Assembly (NCBI GenBank): GCA_958295845.1
Contig: OY282376.1
Location: 4,601,022 to 4,665,021, forward strand
DNA from: Caldilineaceae bacterium
GTDB lineage: Bacteria; Chloroflexota; Anaerolineae; Caldilineales; Caldilineaceae
Length of the DNA: 64,000 nucleotides
Direction: 5' to 3'
Every line of letters starts with the position of its first letter. Position 1 is the stretch's first letter. A model generated the notes under the pieces. It worked only from the letters and a program-made list of their open reading frames with translations, did no database searches and was not told the origin of the DNA. Of the stretch, positions 16,605-25,680 are shown one piece after another. Position numbers and translations under genes: made by a program.

Positions 16605-18653
16605 TTAGGCGCCGCCGCCTTCGTAGTAGAAGGCTTCGGGATGGTAGGTCGAGATGCCGTAGGTATCCCAGCCGACGGGTTTACCTGCGGCGGGCAGGTT
16701 GAGCATCGTCTTGGGGAAGATGAGGGGAGCCGGGCTCTCGGAGATGGAGCCGACTGCCAATGGATTATCGGCCAGCCAGTCGAAGATCTTCTGACCGGCA
16801 GCCACGCGATCGGCATCGTCGATCACGGTGTTCATGGTGTTGTAATGATCGAAGAGCGTCTGGATCTCGGCCGGCGGCTCCTCGCCATCCTGGCCGGCGC
16901 TCCTGAACCAGCGTCCCCACTCGGGAGCAGGGCCGCCCTGGCCGATGTTGGTGGGGATGAACCAACGCATTTCGACCGGTAGGAGGGTGTCGGTGCAGCG
17001 GTCTGCGTGCCAGCAGCCGCAGTGGATCAGGCCCTGGCTCCAGCGCTCGTTGTAGAGAGAGATCTGGATTTCTTTGGTGGAGGCTTCGATACCGACTTCG
17101 CGCCAGAAGGTGACGACGATCTCGGTGAACTCGTGGGTGGCGACGCCGACACGGGGTCCGGCGTGCTCTATGTTGAACTTGAGCACTTCGCCGTCGGGGC
17201 GCAGGCGGAAGCCGTCGCTGTTGCGCTCGGTGAGCCCCATCTCATCCAGCATCTGGTTGGCCAGGTCCGGATCGAACTGTGACCAGTTCTCGGCATATTT
17301 CGGCTTGTAGTACTGGGAGTTGGGCATCGGCGCCAACTGACCCATCGTGGCAAGACCGAAGAAGAGATTCTGGTTGATCTCTTCGCGGTCGATGGCGATG
17401 TTCAAGGCCTTGACGAAGTTGGGGTGGCGGACAATGTCCCGCAGCACCGGGTCTTCGGTCAGGGTGTGATTGGGATAGAGCGTGTAGCGGTCGGTCATGC
17501 AGCTGGTGTAGTCCATGACCTGGTAGTGCTGGTTCGGCTCGTTTTCCTTGTAGAGCGGGAAACGGGCAATCGAGACATCATGCGGGCCGACGTAGTCGAG
17601 CTCGCCCTGGATGGTCTTCTGGGTAGCGATTTCGTGGTTGGCCACGAAGTCGATGCGCAGATCCTCGACGTAGGGCAGCTGCTGGCCGGAGGTATCGACC
17701 TTCCAGTAGTAGGGGTTCCGCATCATCAGCACGAGTCCTTGCTGCGGTTCCTGGTCTACGATCCAGGCGGAGAGCATGGGATACTCGGGTGAGTTGGGCC
17801 GTGTGCCCCAGACGCTGCGGCCACTGCGAACGTTGCTGAGGAGTTGTACCCAGGTCTCATACTCGGATTCTTCGAGCATGGCGTTGAGGTCGGCCTCGTC
17901 GGCGAAGTCGCCGTGGAACTGCTTGAGGTAGTTGCTGGGCAGCAGGAAGTCACCCTGAATACGGCGGGTGAGGTAGGCGGGGAAGTTGCCAAACGGGGCG
18001 GCGAAGGTGACGGAGAAGCTGTAGTCGTCGTGAATGTCGACCACCATGTTTTCGCCGCCGTGGCGGTAGACCCACCAGACGCTGGAGGCGACATCGGGAT
18101 GGGTGGCAACCGAGTTCCACCAGAAGTCGACGTCGCCGGTAGTGACGAGGTCGCCGGAGGACCAGCGCATGCCCTCGTGCAGGTGGAAGGTGTAGTGGGT
18201 GGCGTCGTCACTGATCTCCCAACTGGCGAACAGGTTGGGGATGATGGTCTTGAGGTCCTGGTCCGAGTAGGTCAGCATACGTTCGGCGAACCAACCGTAC
18301 TGGCTGACGAAGCTGGACGGATCGAGGTGAATCTGGCGTACTAGGCCGCCGTATTCGCCGATCGATTCGCGGGGGAGGACCAGCGGTGATACGGGCAGGC
18401 GTTCGGTGACGGGGGGCAGGTCACCATTGGCGACCATTTCGGCCAGCCGCGGGGATTCCGAGTACTGGGACGGCGCTTCGGCGTCTTCCATCACGGCCTG
18501 TGCGGGCGCCTCTTCCTCGGCGGCCGGCGCGGCGGCTGGCTCCTCGGTGATCACTTCCGGTTCGGGGCCGCCGCAGGCAGCCAGGACGACGGCAGCGGTT
18601 GAAGCTCCCGACAGCTGCAGGAAGCGGCGACGATGCATCGTTCGTTGGGTCAT
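16605..18653 (-). CDS. ABC transporter substrate-binding lipoprotein, peptide/nickel family (SBP_bac_5)
   Basis: A 682-residue extracytoplasmic solute-binding protein. The start ATG at 18653 has a strong AGGAGG 5 bases upstream. The N-terminus RRRFLQLSGASTAAVVLAACGG combines a twin-arginine-like motif with a lipobox (LAAC), so it is probably a Tat-exported lipoprotein. A Pro/Ala/Glu linker follows to about residue 70. The body is a large SBP_bac_5 fold. Length exceeds the usual 520-600, as in many Chloroflexota and Thermomicrobia members. First gene of the opp-type operon; the ligand could be a peptide or an oligosaccharide. Confidence 0.9.
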   Translation of the reverse strand: MTQRTMHRRRFLQLSGASTAAVVLAACGGPEPEVITEEPAAAPAAEEEAPAQAVMEDAEAPSQYSESPRLAEMVANGDLPPVTERLPVSPLVLPRESIGEYGGLVRQIHLDPSSFVSQYGWFAERMLTYSDQDLKTIIPNLFASWEISDDATHYTFHLHEGMRWSSGDLVTTGDVDFWWNSVATHPDVASSVWWVYRHGGENMVVDIHDDYSFSVTFAAPFGNFPAYLTRRIQGDFLLPSNYLKQFHGDFADEADLNAMLEESEYETWVQLLSNVRSGRSVWGTRPNSPEYPMLSAWIVDQEPQQGLVLMMRNPYYWKVDTSGQQLPYVEDLRIDFVANHEIATQKTIQGELDYVGPHDVSIARFPLYKENEPNQHYQVMDYTSCMTDRYTLYPNHTLTEDPVLRDIVRHPNFVKALNIAIDREEINQNLFFGLATMGQLAPMPNSQYYKPKYAENWSQFDPDLANQMLDEMGLTERNSDGFRLRPDGEVLKFNIEHAGPRVGVATHEFTEIVVTFWREVGIEASTKEIQISLYNERWSQGLIHCGCWHADRCTDTLLPVEMRWFIPTNIGQGGPAPEWGRWFRSAGQDGEEPPAEIQTLFDHYNTMNTVIDDADRVAAGQKIFDWLADNPLAVGSISESPAPLIFPKTMLNLPAAGKPVGWDTYGISTYHPEAFYYEGGGA

Positions 18654-18699
18654 ACTTTCCTCCTGAGTCTGTGCTCTGAATGTGGTGAAAACAGTGGAT

Positions 18700-20763
18700 C
18701 TAGGTATCGGCAAGAACGAGTTGTATGGCCTGATCCCCATGTACGACGACCATCTGGGAAGCCGGCCAGCTGTCTGTCACGCAGTTGGGGCCCTCGTAGT
18801 GATTGGCGCATTGCAGCTGTTGCGCTTCTCCGTTGACGACGAGGGCGCTGTTCCAGTCGAAAGTAAGGGTATCACCCTGCAATTGGCGGTATGATACGGA
18901 AAGTCCGTCATAGGTAAAGCGGGCTGCGAGGACTCGTTTGCGGAAGTTGGCGAAGGAGTCATAGTCGGCTTTGCGCCCCATCTGGCATAGCCAGGCGACG
19001 CTGTGTCCGGCCGCGCGCAGTTCCCTGTTGGCGGCTGGCCCGTCCTGGACCAGCTGGAGCGGGGCGGAACAGGCCAGTGCGATATAGGCGTCGTCTTTGG
19101 CGGCAAAGGCCCACTCACTGCCTATCTGGTGCTCGTCGAAGGCAAAGGCGGGGAAATAGGCGCGGGTGAAGCCGGAGGGATCGGACTCGGGCAGGGCGTA
19201 GAGCGCGATAAGGAGGTCGCGGTGCTGGGCGACACGGGGCAGGAGCCCGCTGCGCCAGTAGCCGCCGCGGCCGGCTTGTTCGAGGTCGCCGGTGGCGGGA
19301 TGGTTGACAAAGACAGTTGCATCGGCACCGAGGGTCGCCTGCCAGCTCTGCGCGCCCTGGCTGCGCTGACCTGGTTGGAAGTCCTGTGCGCTGCAGAGCA
19401 GGTAGTCGGGCGTCCTGTAGATTGCTTTGTGGAGGGTTTGCGGAGGATGTTCTGCGCTCTGTGCGGCGATGGGGTGGCGTTCGCTTGCCCACATGCCGGC
19501 TGGGTCAGGTTCGTTTGCCAGTGCCGCGATGAGGGGGGGTTGTTGATAGCCCTGGCAGCTGCACATGCTGACCGGCGCGGCCAGATGCTGGTTCCAGGCG
19601 CCGATGCCCCACATCAGGCGTGCAACTCCGGCCAGAGGCGACACATGTCCGTCGGGGACGTAGGTAGTGTCATTGGTCGCGATTTGGCCGGCGCCGTATA
19701 CGCCCTGGAATGAGTTCAGAGACAGTGTCACCAGCACTTTATCGATCACGATTGCGGCGAGATCCCAGATCGCATCGGAATCGGCCAGATCGATCAGGTG
19801 CGAGAGGGTGGTGAGTATCTGAGCCAGGCTATGGCTTGATGCGTCGGCAAAACCGACGGTTGCAGCTTGCTGGAGCCAGCGCAATACGGTGTCTTCGGCG
19901 CGCTGGCGGTGCCAGAGTCCGGTTTGCTGGCTGCATGTGAAGGTGCGGTCGGGATGGAATTGGCCGGCCAGGAGTTCGCAGGCGGCGAGGAGGAGTTTAT
20001 CCGGGTCGCTGAGCGTTCTGCATGTTCGCTCGGCATATTGCTGTTCGCAGTAGGGAAAAGCGGTGATGCGGTCGGCGAGCGGTTGCCGAATCTCGGTGGG
20101 GAACCCGGGGGTATCGTCGTAGCGCTCAGCCATGCCCAGCAGCGCGATCAGGCGGGCAAGGTGATCTTCTTCGAAGTTGGCGACTCCGTCGGCGGCGGCA
20201 ATTGTCTTCTTTATGTTGATCCGCTCCCACCAGCCCAGAGTCATTTTGGCGATTTCGGAGAAGAGGCCATCATCGATGGTAACGGCATAGCGCAGCAGTT
20301 CAATCTGGCGTTCAACGTAGGTGCCGTAAGCTGTTGTGCTATAGTCCGATCCGACAACCGACAGCGGGATTTTCCGTTGGAAGCGAACGCCCTGAACGTA
20401 GTATTCGTTCGGGGACGGCATCAGGATCAGTTCGTATTCGCCGTCAGGAATCGAGACGGCAGAGGTCAGGGTGCGGTCGCCGCAGTCACCTTCCTTGCCT
20501 TCGGCATCGGCGTAGATGCGCCCGTTAGTCCGTTGCAAGCGGAAGTTATAGTCGGCGGGTGCGTCGAGCTTGCGGGGCCACCGTACGACAATACTGTCTT
20601 CGTGGACGAAGACGTCTTTTTCGATATAGAGCTGATCAAAGAAGGATGCGAAAAGCTGGTAGCGGTCACTCAACTCCACTGAGGCGACGGTGGAGTCAGT
20701 TACAGGGGGAACGATGTCGGAACTGGACTGATGAGCGCCGTTGCTCCGTGTCTTGGTTGACAA
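18700..20763 (-). CDS. Large hypothetical protein, possible (alpha/alpha)-toroid enzyme
   Basis: I do not recognise this protein with certainty. It is about 690 residues with a beta-rich N-terminus (about 40-150), then a long helical region rich in Trp, Leu and Ala (LGWWERINIKKTIAAADG...), then a beta-rich C-terminal domain. The alternation resembles toroid-plus-beta-sandwich polysaccharide lyases (heparinase/alginate-lyase style), but no diagnostic motif was found. No signal peptide is visible. The start is uncertain: the frame is open to 21012 but that part looks non-coding. A TTG at 20763 has GAGGA 10 bases upstream; GTG at 20679 is another option. It lies between the SBP gene and an enolase-superfamily gene on the same strand, so a role in substrate processing is plausible. 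Confidence 0.6.
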   Translation of the reverse strand: MSTKTRSNGAHQSSSDIVPPVTDSTVASVELSDRYQLFASFFDQLYIEKDVFVHEDSIVVRWPRKLDAPADYNFRLQRTNGRIYADAEGKEGDCGDRTLTSAVSIPDGEYELILMPSPNEYYVQGVRFQRKIPLSVVGSDYSTTAYGTYVERQIELLRYAVTIDDGLFSEIAKMTLGWWERINIKKTIAAADGVANFEEDHLARLIALLGMAERYDDTPGFPTEIRQPLADRITAFPYCEQQYAERTCRTLSDPDKLLLAACELLAGQFHPDRTFTCSQQTGLWHRQRAEDTVLRWLQQAATVGFADASSHSLAQILTTLSHLIDLADSDAIWDLAAIVIDKVLVTLSLNSFQGVYGAGQIATNDTTYVPDGHVSPLAGVARLMWGIGAWNQHLAAPVSMCSCQGYQQPPLIAALANEPDPAGMWASERHPIAAQSAEHPPQTLHKAIYRTPDYLLCSAQDFQPGQRSQGAQSWQATLGADATVFVNHPATGDLEQAGRGGYWRSGLLPRVAQHRDLLIALYALPESDPSGFTRAYFPAFAFDEHQIGSEWAFAAKDDAYIALACSAPLQLVQDGPAANRELRAAGHSVAWLCQMGRKADYDSFANFRKRVLAARFTYDGLSVSYRQLQGDTLTFDWNSALVVNGEAQQLQCANHYEGPNCVTDSWPASQMVVVHGDQAIQLVLADT

Positions 20764-21113
20764 AGAAAGCTTGTCCTCGTGGTTGGCTCGTGGCGCAAAG
20801 GAAAGTTCTGGCAGCAGTTCAGACGGTGAAAAGCCTGACAGCGACCGGCAGAAGGACGAAAGCCCATACCGACCTCTCTGTCCCTGTGCACAGAAGGTGA
20901 AGGGCAGGAATCCGCTCAAAACGCCACTGTTGGAAGGGCTGATTAATTTCACTGCCGGTGAGGGGGGAGGCTCAACCCAGCCGCCGATGGCGTAGTATAG
21001 GCGCGGTGGCAATGTTTGTACAAATTTTAGAGCGTGTAGGGGAGAGAGTGAAGAGGAATGGCAGAGAAGGATGGAGAGGGCGCGACAGGTCCTGGACTCG
21101 ACATGCCTTTGGA

Positions 21114-22220
21114 TCAGGAATCGATCGCCAATACGGGTTCGCCCAGCGTCTCCCAGCGGGGGGCGATGCCGAGACCGGGGGCGGTGGATGCGGCCATGCG
21201 GCCATGGCGGCGCTGGGGGGCTCCTTCGGCGGTGCTGACGGTGACGTAGCTGTTGAAGTCGGTGGCGGTGAAAAGGAATTCGGGGGGCGTGCTGTGCGCG
21301 AGATGGGCGATGGCGGCGGTGGTGATGTCGCCGCCCCAGCTGTCTTCGATGGTCATGGCGATTCCGAGGGAGACACAGAGATCGCGCGCCTGCCGTGCCT
21401 TTGTCAGGCCGCCGAACTTGCTGATCTTGATGTTGACGGCGTCCATGGCGTCGTCGCGATGCGCGGCCAGCAGAGCGTCGATGCCGTCGATGGTCTCGTC
21501 GAGGACGAAGGGGTGCGAGGTGCGACGGCGGATAGAGAGATTTGCGTCGTAACTGAGGCAGGGCTGTTCGATGTAGACGTCGACGTCGTGGACGCCGCGC
21601 ACGACGCGGGCGGCCTCGTGGACGAGCCAGCCGGTGTTGGCGTCGGCGATGAGCACGTCACCGGGTTCCAGCACGGCGGCCACGGCCTGAATCCGTTGGA
21701 TGTCGGTGTCGGCATCTGAGCCGACCTTGAGCTGAAAGCGGCGGTAGCCTTCGGCGCGGTAGGCGGCGACGGAGTCTGCCATTTCGGCGGGGGGACGTTG
21801 GGAGATGGCGCGGTAGAGGACGAAGTCATCGCCGTAACGACCGCCCAGGAGGACACATGCCGGCTGGCCGGAGGCCTGGCCGAGGATGTCCCAGCAGGCG
21901 ATGTCGATGCCGGATTTTACGTAGGGATGGCCTTTGAGGGCGCGGTCCATGTGTTCGTTGAGGATTGCCAGCTGGCGGGGGTCGAGGCCGATGAGGTGGG
22001 GCGCGAGCTCGGTGAGGCCGGCGCGCACGCCGGCGGCGTAGGCGGGCAGGTAGAAGGGGCCGAGAGGGCAGACTTCGCCGTGGCCGACGAGGCCGGTGTC
22101 GGTTTCGACCTGGACGATGGTGCTGTCGAAAACGTCGACCGACTTGCCCCCGGACCAGGCGTAGCGGCCTTCGTGGAGAGGCAGGTCGACTTGATAGGCG
22201 GAGATGCGCTTGATTTTCAT
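21114..22220 (-). CDS. Probable cis-3-hydroxy-L-proline dehydratase (enolase superfamily)
   Basis: A 368-residue enolase-superfamily protein whose segments closely follow known cis-3-hydroxy-L-proline dehydratases: EGRYAWSGGKSVDVFDST near the N-terminus, GHGEVCPLGPFYLPAYA, KGHPYVKSGIDIACWDILG, FQLKVG with the strand-2 Lys, metal ligands in IADANTGW, IEQPC and VLDET, NIKISKFGGLTKARQ with the strand-6 Lys, EDSWGGDI and TDFNSY. Expected product is delta-1-pyrroline-2-carboxylate from cis-3-hydroxyproline. No pyrroline-carboxylate reductase is next to it. The assignment rests on remembered family sequence, so substrate is probable rather than proven. Confidence 0.82.
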   Translation of the reverse strand: MKIKRISAYQVDLPLHEGRYAWSGGKSVDVFDSTIVQVETDTGLVGHGEVCPLGPFYLPAYAAGVRAGLTELAPHLIGLDPRQLAILNEHMDRALKGHPYVKSGIDIACWDILGQASGQPACVLLGGRYGDDFVLYRAISQRPPAEMADSVAAYRAEGYRRFQLKVGSDADTDIQRIQAVAAVLEPGDVLIADANTGWLVHEAARVVRGVHDVDVYIEQPCLSYDANLSIRRRTSHPFVLDETIDGIDALLAAHRDDAMDAVNIKISKFGGLTKARQARDLCVSLGIAMTIEDSWGGDITTAAIAHLAHSTPPEFLFTATDFNSYVTVSTAEGAPQRRHGRMAASTAPGLGIAPRWETLGEPVLAIDS

Positions 22221-22424
22221 TGTTCGGGACTCTCTATTCGGTGTTTAGCGGTTTGGCGGGGGCTGAACTGGATATTGGGAGGTGAACGGTGCCTGGTATT
22301 GTCCTTGGGACGGTCCGATCTTAACACATGTTCGTTGTTCTGCGGCAGTAGGGCGAGGCGAACTGCAGGGGTCGGGGGTCAGGGGTCGGGGAGTTGTGAT
22401 AGCACGTGGGGATGAAGACACTGT

Positions 22425-22660
22425 TGGCTAGACACGTTGCTCGGGAAGAATGAACACGGTGGCTAACAAGGGCGGGGCGTTGCGGGGGCGCAGCCCCTGC
22501 ACAAGGGAGGGCCGAAGGCCCGGACGCCCAAATGCAGGGGTCAGGGGTTAGTGGTCAGTGGAAGGGCGATTCTGCGGGGATGGACGTGAGGACTGGACAC
22601 GGTTTAGTCGAAACCAGAGGTTTAAGAGAGTTTACCCCCATATAGGGATGCAGGCTGGCG
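22425..22660. repeat. Dispersed ~240-bp intergenic repeat, copy B (core 22475-22529)
   Basis: Matches copy A at 7370-7620 along its whole length. The core keeps the three stems; in the first hairpin one C is T, giving a G-U pair in GCGGGGGC-GCA-GCCCCTGC, and the outer stem is GGGCGT/ACGCCC. An AGTGGTC-like heptad follows at about 22550. No gene was found in 22221-22779. Confidence 0.78.
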
Positions 22661-22672
22661 GCCTTTCCACTT

Positions 22673-22770
22673 GACCAATTCACCGAGTTCGGTTACAAAT
22701 GTAAAGAGGAAATTGGTTATGCGCCCCTGCTTTAGCGGGGCGTCACTTCGCCACTCAGCCCCCGGAAAGG
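22673..22770 (+). promoter_or_regulatory. Structured 5' leader upstream of the threonine-synthase-like gene (riboswitch-like or attenuator candidate)
   Basis: ACCAATT (22674-22680) pairs with AATTGGT (22711-22717) and encloses two small hairpins, ACCG-AGTT-CGGT (22682-22693) and TTAC-AAAT-GTAA (22693-22704; one base shared). It is followed by a strong hairpin CGCCCC (22722-22727)/GGGGCG (22737-22742) and then a GGAAAGG ribosome-binding site. I could not match it to a named riboswitch class from memory. The structure is read by eye. Confidence 0.4.
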
Positions 22771-22779
22771 AACCGACGG

Positions 22780-23898
22780 TTGATCGCTTACTGCCCCAGC
22801 AGCAACTTTCAGGTTGCTGCTGAAGAAGCGCCCCTGCGTTGCCCCCTCAGCGGCGAACCATTGGAGTATCGGGGCCTGCCTCCCTTTGACCCGGACAAGA
22901 TTGATGGGACGGAGCCGGGACACTGGCGCTACCTGGCGATGTTGCCGGTGGTGGCCGAGGGGCGCGAGCTGTATTCGCTGGGGGAGGGGTGGACACCGCT
23001 GATCAAGGACAGCTGGGGGGACCAGCGGGTTTATTGGAAATTTGAAGGGCTGATGCCTTCGGGCAGCTATAAGGACCGCGGGGTCAGTGTGATCATGAAC
23101 TGGCTGGTGGGGCAGGGCGTGCGGACGGTCATGGACGACTCCAGTGGGAATGCTGGGGCGAGCCTGGCCTGTTACGCGGCGCGGGCGGGGCTGTTTGCGC
23201 GCATTTTTGTGCCGGCCTATGCGCCGCAGCCGAAGAAGGCGCAGATCGCGGTCTATGGGGCGGAGCTGGTTGAGGTCAGTGGGCCGCGCACGGCGGCGAC
23301 GGAAGCGGCTGAAGCCTCTGAGACGGGCGTTGATGTGGTGTATGCTTCGCATGCGTGGCACCCGGCCTGCCTGTTGGGCTTTATGACGAACGCCTGGGAG
23401 ATTTGGGAGCAGCTAGGCGGGCGGGTACCGGACTGGTTTGTGAGCCCGGTCGGGTACGGGGGCCTATTTTTGGGGGCGTGGCGGGGATTTCAGCATTTGC
23501 ACCGCAGCGGTGTGATTGACAGATTGCCGCGGATGGTTGCGGTCCAGGCCGAGCCGATCACGCCGATCTGCGACGCTTTTCACGAAGGGCACAGCGAGAT
23601 CGTGCCCCGCCGCCAGGTTGCGCCGAGCATTCTGGCGGACGGGATCGCGGTGGAGAGACCTGTGAGGAACCGCTCGATACTGTGGGCGTTGCGGCAGTCG
23701 GGCGGGACGGCGATCGTGGTCAACGACGAGGAGATTCTGGAGGCGCAGGAGCGTTTGGCTCAGCGGGGATTATTTGTCGAGCCAACCAGTGCCACTGTGG
23801 CGGCCGCGCTCACGAAACTGGCTCCCCAGTTGGATCCTGCGGAATCGGTCGTAGTAAATCTTACCGGTCTGGGCCTTAAACGGCTGCCAGCGGTTTGA
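22780..23898 (+). CDS. Threonine synthase-like PLP-dependent enzyme
   Basis: A 372-residue fold-type II PLP enzyme. The PLP Lys is K98 in SGSYKDRG, the phosphate-binding/Asn region is DDSSGNAGASLA, and the C-terminus has LTGLGLKR. The N-terminus (CPSSNFQ...LRCPLSG) looks like a degenerate zinc ribbon, as in many threonine synthases. It probably converts O-phosphohomoserine to threonine, although threonine dehydratase-like relatives cannot be excluded. The start is TTG with GGAAAGG 9 bases upstream; no in-frame ATG precedes the conserved region. Preceded by a structured leader and followed 29 bases later by rnc. Confidence 0.82.
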   Translation: MIAYCPSSNFQVAAEEAPLRCPLSGEPLEYRGLPPFDPDKIDGTEPGHWRYLAMLPVVAEGRELYSLGEGWTPLIKDSWGDQRVYWKFEGLMPSGSYKDRGVSVIMNWLVGQGVRTVMDDSSGNAGASLACYAARAGLFARIFVPAYAPQPKKAQIAVYGAELVEVSGPRTAATEAAEASETGVDVVYASHAWHPACLLGFMTNAWEIWEQLGGRVPDWFVSPVGYGGLFLGAWRGFQHLHRSGVIDRLPRMVAVQAEPITPICDAFHEGHSEIVPRRQVAPSILADGIAVERPVRNRSILWALRQSGGTAIVVNDEEILEAQERLAQRGLFVEPTSATVAAALTKLAPQLDPAESVVVNLTGLGLKRLPAV

Positions 23899-23927
23899 TG
23901 TTTATCTGTGCTGAGGAGGATTTTGGC

Positions 23928-24716
23928 ATGGAGCGCGGGCTCAATAGGTTGAACGAACTGGAGGCGACCGTCGGCGTCTGCTTCACGGATCGCGCCCTGT
24001 TACAGCGGGCGTTTGTTCATCGCAGCTATCTGCACGAGGCAGATGAAGACAGGGAATTGCAGGACAATCAGCGTCTTGAGTTTCTGGGCGACGCGGTGCT
24101 GGGTTTCGTTGTGAGCGAGCTGCTGTTCAGGCGTTACCCGGAGCGGCGGGAAGGCGAGTTGACCAATCTGCGGTCCGCGCTGGTCAAGCGGGAGACGTTG
24201 TCCCGCTTCGCCAAGGAGCTGGGATTGGGCGACTATCTGCTATTGGGGCGAGGCGAAGAGGAAAGCGGGGGCCGCGAGCGTCACACGACGTTGTGCGATA
24301 CGTATGAGGCCTATATCGGCGCTCTCTATCTTGATCAGGGACTCGATGCGCTGCGCGAGTTTCTTGAACCGCGCTTAGTTGAGGAGATCGGGCGCGTAGC
24401 GCAGCATGCGCTGACCAAGGATCCCAAGAGCCGCCTGCAGGAGTGGGTGCAGGCGACGATGGGTCAGACCCCTCGATACAGGACGGTCAACACTGAGGGG
24501 CCGGACCATGCCCGTCTGTTTACGCGTCAGGTGACGATCGGTAAACGGCCGGTCGGCGTAGGTCAGGGGCAGAGCAAGCAGGAGGCCGAACAGGCCGCGG
24601 CGGCGATGGCGCTGTTTCGTTTGGGGCAGACTATGCCTGGTTACGAAGACAGCGGATTGGCAGAGGAGTACGAACTTGCGTCGGCGGAAATGCAGGAAAT
24701 GGAGGGCGACGGCTGA
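23928..24716 (+). CDS. rnc: Ribonuclease III
   Basis: A 262-residue double-strand-specific endoribonuclease for rRNA and mRNA processing. The RNase III signature NQRLEFLGDAVLG starts at 47, with catalytic acidic residues E51, D55, D124 and E127 in place; a dsRNA-binding domain spans about 165-235 and ends in the usual QAEAAQ-like helix (SKQEAEQAAAAMAL). A short acidic tail follows. The ATG at 23928 was chosen over one 30 bases upstream because AGGAGG lies 8 bases before it and MERG fits family N-termini. Probably cotranscribed with the PLP-enzyme gene. Confidence 0.96.
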   Translation: MERGLNRLNELEATVGVCFTDRALLQRAFVHRSYLHEADEDRELQDNQRLEFLGDAVLGFVVSELLFRRYPERREGELTNLRSALVKRETLSRFAKELGLGDYLLLGRGEEESGGRERHTTLCDTYEAYIGALYLDQGLDALREFLEPRLVEEIGRVAQHALTKDPKSRLQEWVQATMGQTPRYRTVNTEGPDHARLFTRQVTIGKRPVGVGQGQSKQEAEQAAAAMALFRLGQTMPGYEDSGLAEEYELASAEMQEMEGDG

Positions 24717-24736
24717 GAAGAATGCACGCCCCCGTC

Positions 24737-24768
24737 AGCGGCCTCGGTTAGTTTAAGCCGCTAGTTTT
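24737..24768 (+). terminator. rnc: Possible intrinsic terminator after rnc
   Basis: AGCGGC (24737-24742) pairs with GCCGCT (24757-24762) across a 14-base loop and is followed by AGTTTTC. The stem is short and the U-run brief, so this is a weak call. It lies between convergent genes. Confidence 0.35.
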
Positions 24769-24820
24769 CGTGCAGAAGCTCCCCAGGCTTTGCTACGACT
24801 TCCGCTTGACGCTCTCCCCT

Positions 24821-25675
24821 TCAGGTAGGGCCATAGACCGGTGTTTCGACAAGCCGGCGCTTGTTGCGGATGCGGGACACGTAGAAGAGGGCGAGGCAGA
24901 AAAGGATCGATTGCAGCAGCACGATCGATGCTCCACTCGAAACATCCACGTAGAAACTCAAGTACATACCGATGAGTCCCGTCAGCGCGCCCAAAATGGT
25001 CGAGTAGATCATGAGGCGATGGAAGCTGTCGGTCAGCAGCCGTATCGTGATGGGTGGAACGACGAGGGCTGCCCCGATCATGGTCACGCCCATGATTTGG
25101 ACTGCGGCGATGATAACGGCTGCAAGGATCAGCGCAAACCAGGTCTCGATCCAGAAGGTGGGGACTCCGTAGACCTGTGCGACCTCGGTATTGAAGGTAG
25201 TGAAGAGCAGCTGCTTGTAGAAGAAGAAGATCATAAACGTCGCGGCCAGGGTAACGAAGACGATCACGGCTATGTCCATAGGGGTCACGCCGAGAACGTT
25301 GCCGAAGAGGGCGGCGTCGAAGGATTGGGAGAAGCGGCGGTAGCGTGAGATCAGGGCGACCCCGAGCGCGAAACTGGCGGTTGTCACGACGCCGATGGCG
25401 GCGTCGGCACTAATTGTCGTTTTGCGTACGGTCTGATTGATGAGCAAGGCGGCGACAAAACCCCAAGAGACGGCGCCGACGTAGAAGTTAAACTGGAGAA
25501 TGAAGGCGACCACCGCGCCGCCGAAGACGGCGTGGGAGAGGCCGTGGCCGATGAAGCTCATACCCCGCAGGACGATGTAGACGCCGATCAGGGCGCAGAG
25601 GCCGCCGACTAGGACGGCGGCAATGGTACCGTTGCGGAAGAACTCATATTGAAACGGGGCAAGCAGAACATCCAT
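24821..25675 (-). CDS. Zinc/manganese ABC transporter permease (ZnuB/MntB type, ABC-3)
   Basis: A 284-residue membrane protein with about eight hydrophobic helices and the ABC-3 family segment GLSHAVFGGAVVAF and a DAAIGVVTTASFALGVALIS stretch. It forms the metal channel with the ATPase encoded 5 bases upstream (25681-26532). It is the only permease in the locus although three binding-protein genes lie upstream. Zinc is the more likely substrate because of the histidine-rich binding protein and the Fur-family gene alongside. Confidence 0.9.
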   Translation of the reverse strand: MDVLLAPFQYEFFRNGTIAAVLVGGLCALIGVYIVLRGMSFIGHGLSHAVFGGAVVAFILQFNFYVGAVSWGFVAALLINQTVRKTTISADAAIGVVTTASFALGVALISRYRRFSQSFDAALFGNVLGVTPMDIAVIVFVTLAATFMIFFFYKQLLFTTFNTEVAQVYGVPTFWIETWFALILAAVIIAAVQIMGVTMIGAALVVPPITIRLLTDSFHRLMIYSTILGALTGLIGMYLSFYVDVSSGASIVLLQSILFCLALFYVSRIRNKRRLVETPVYGPT

Positions 25676-25680
25676 AGGGG

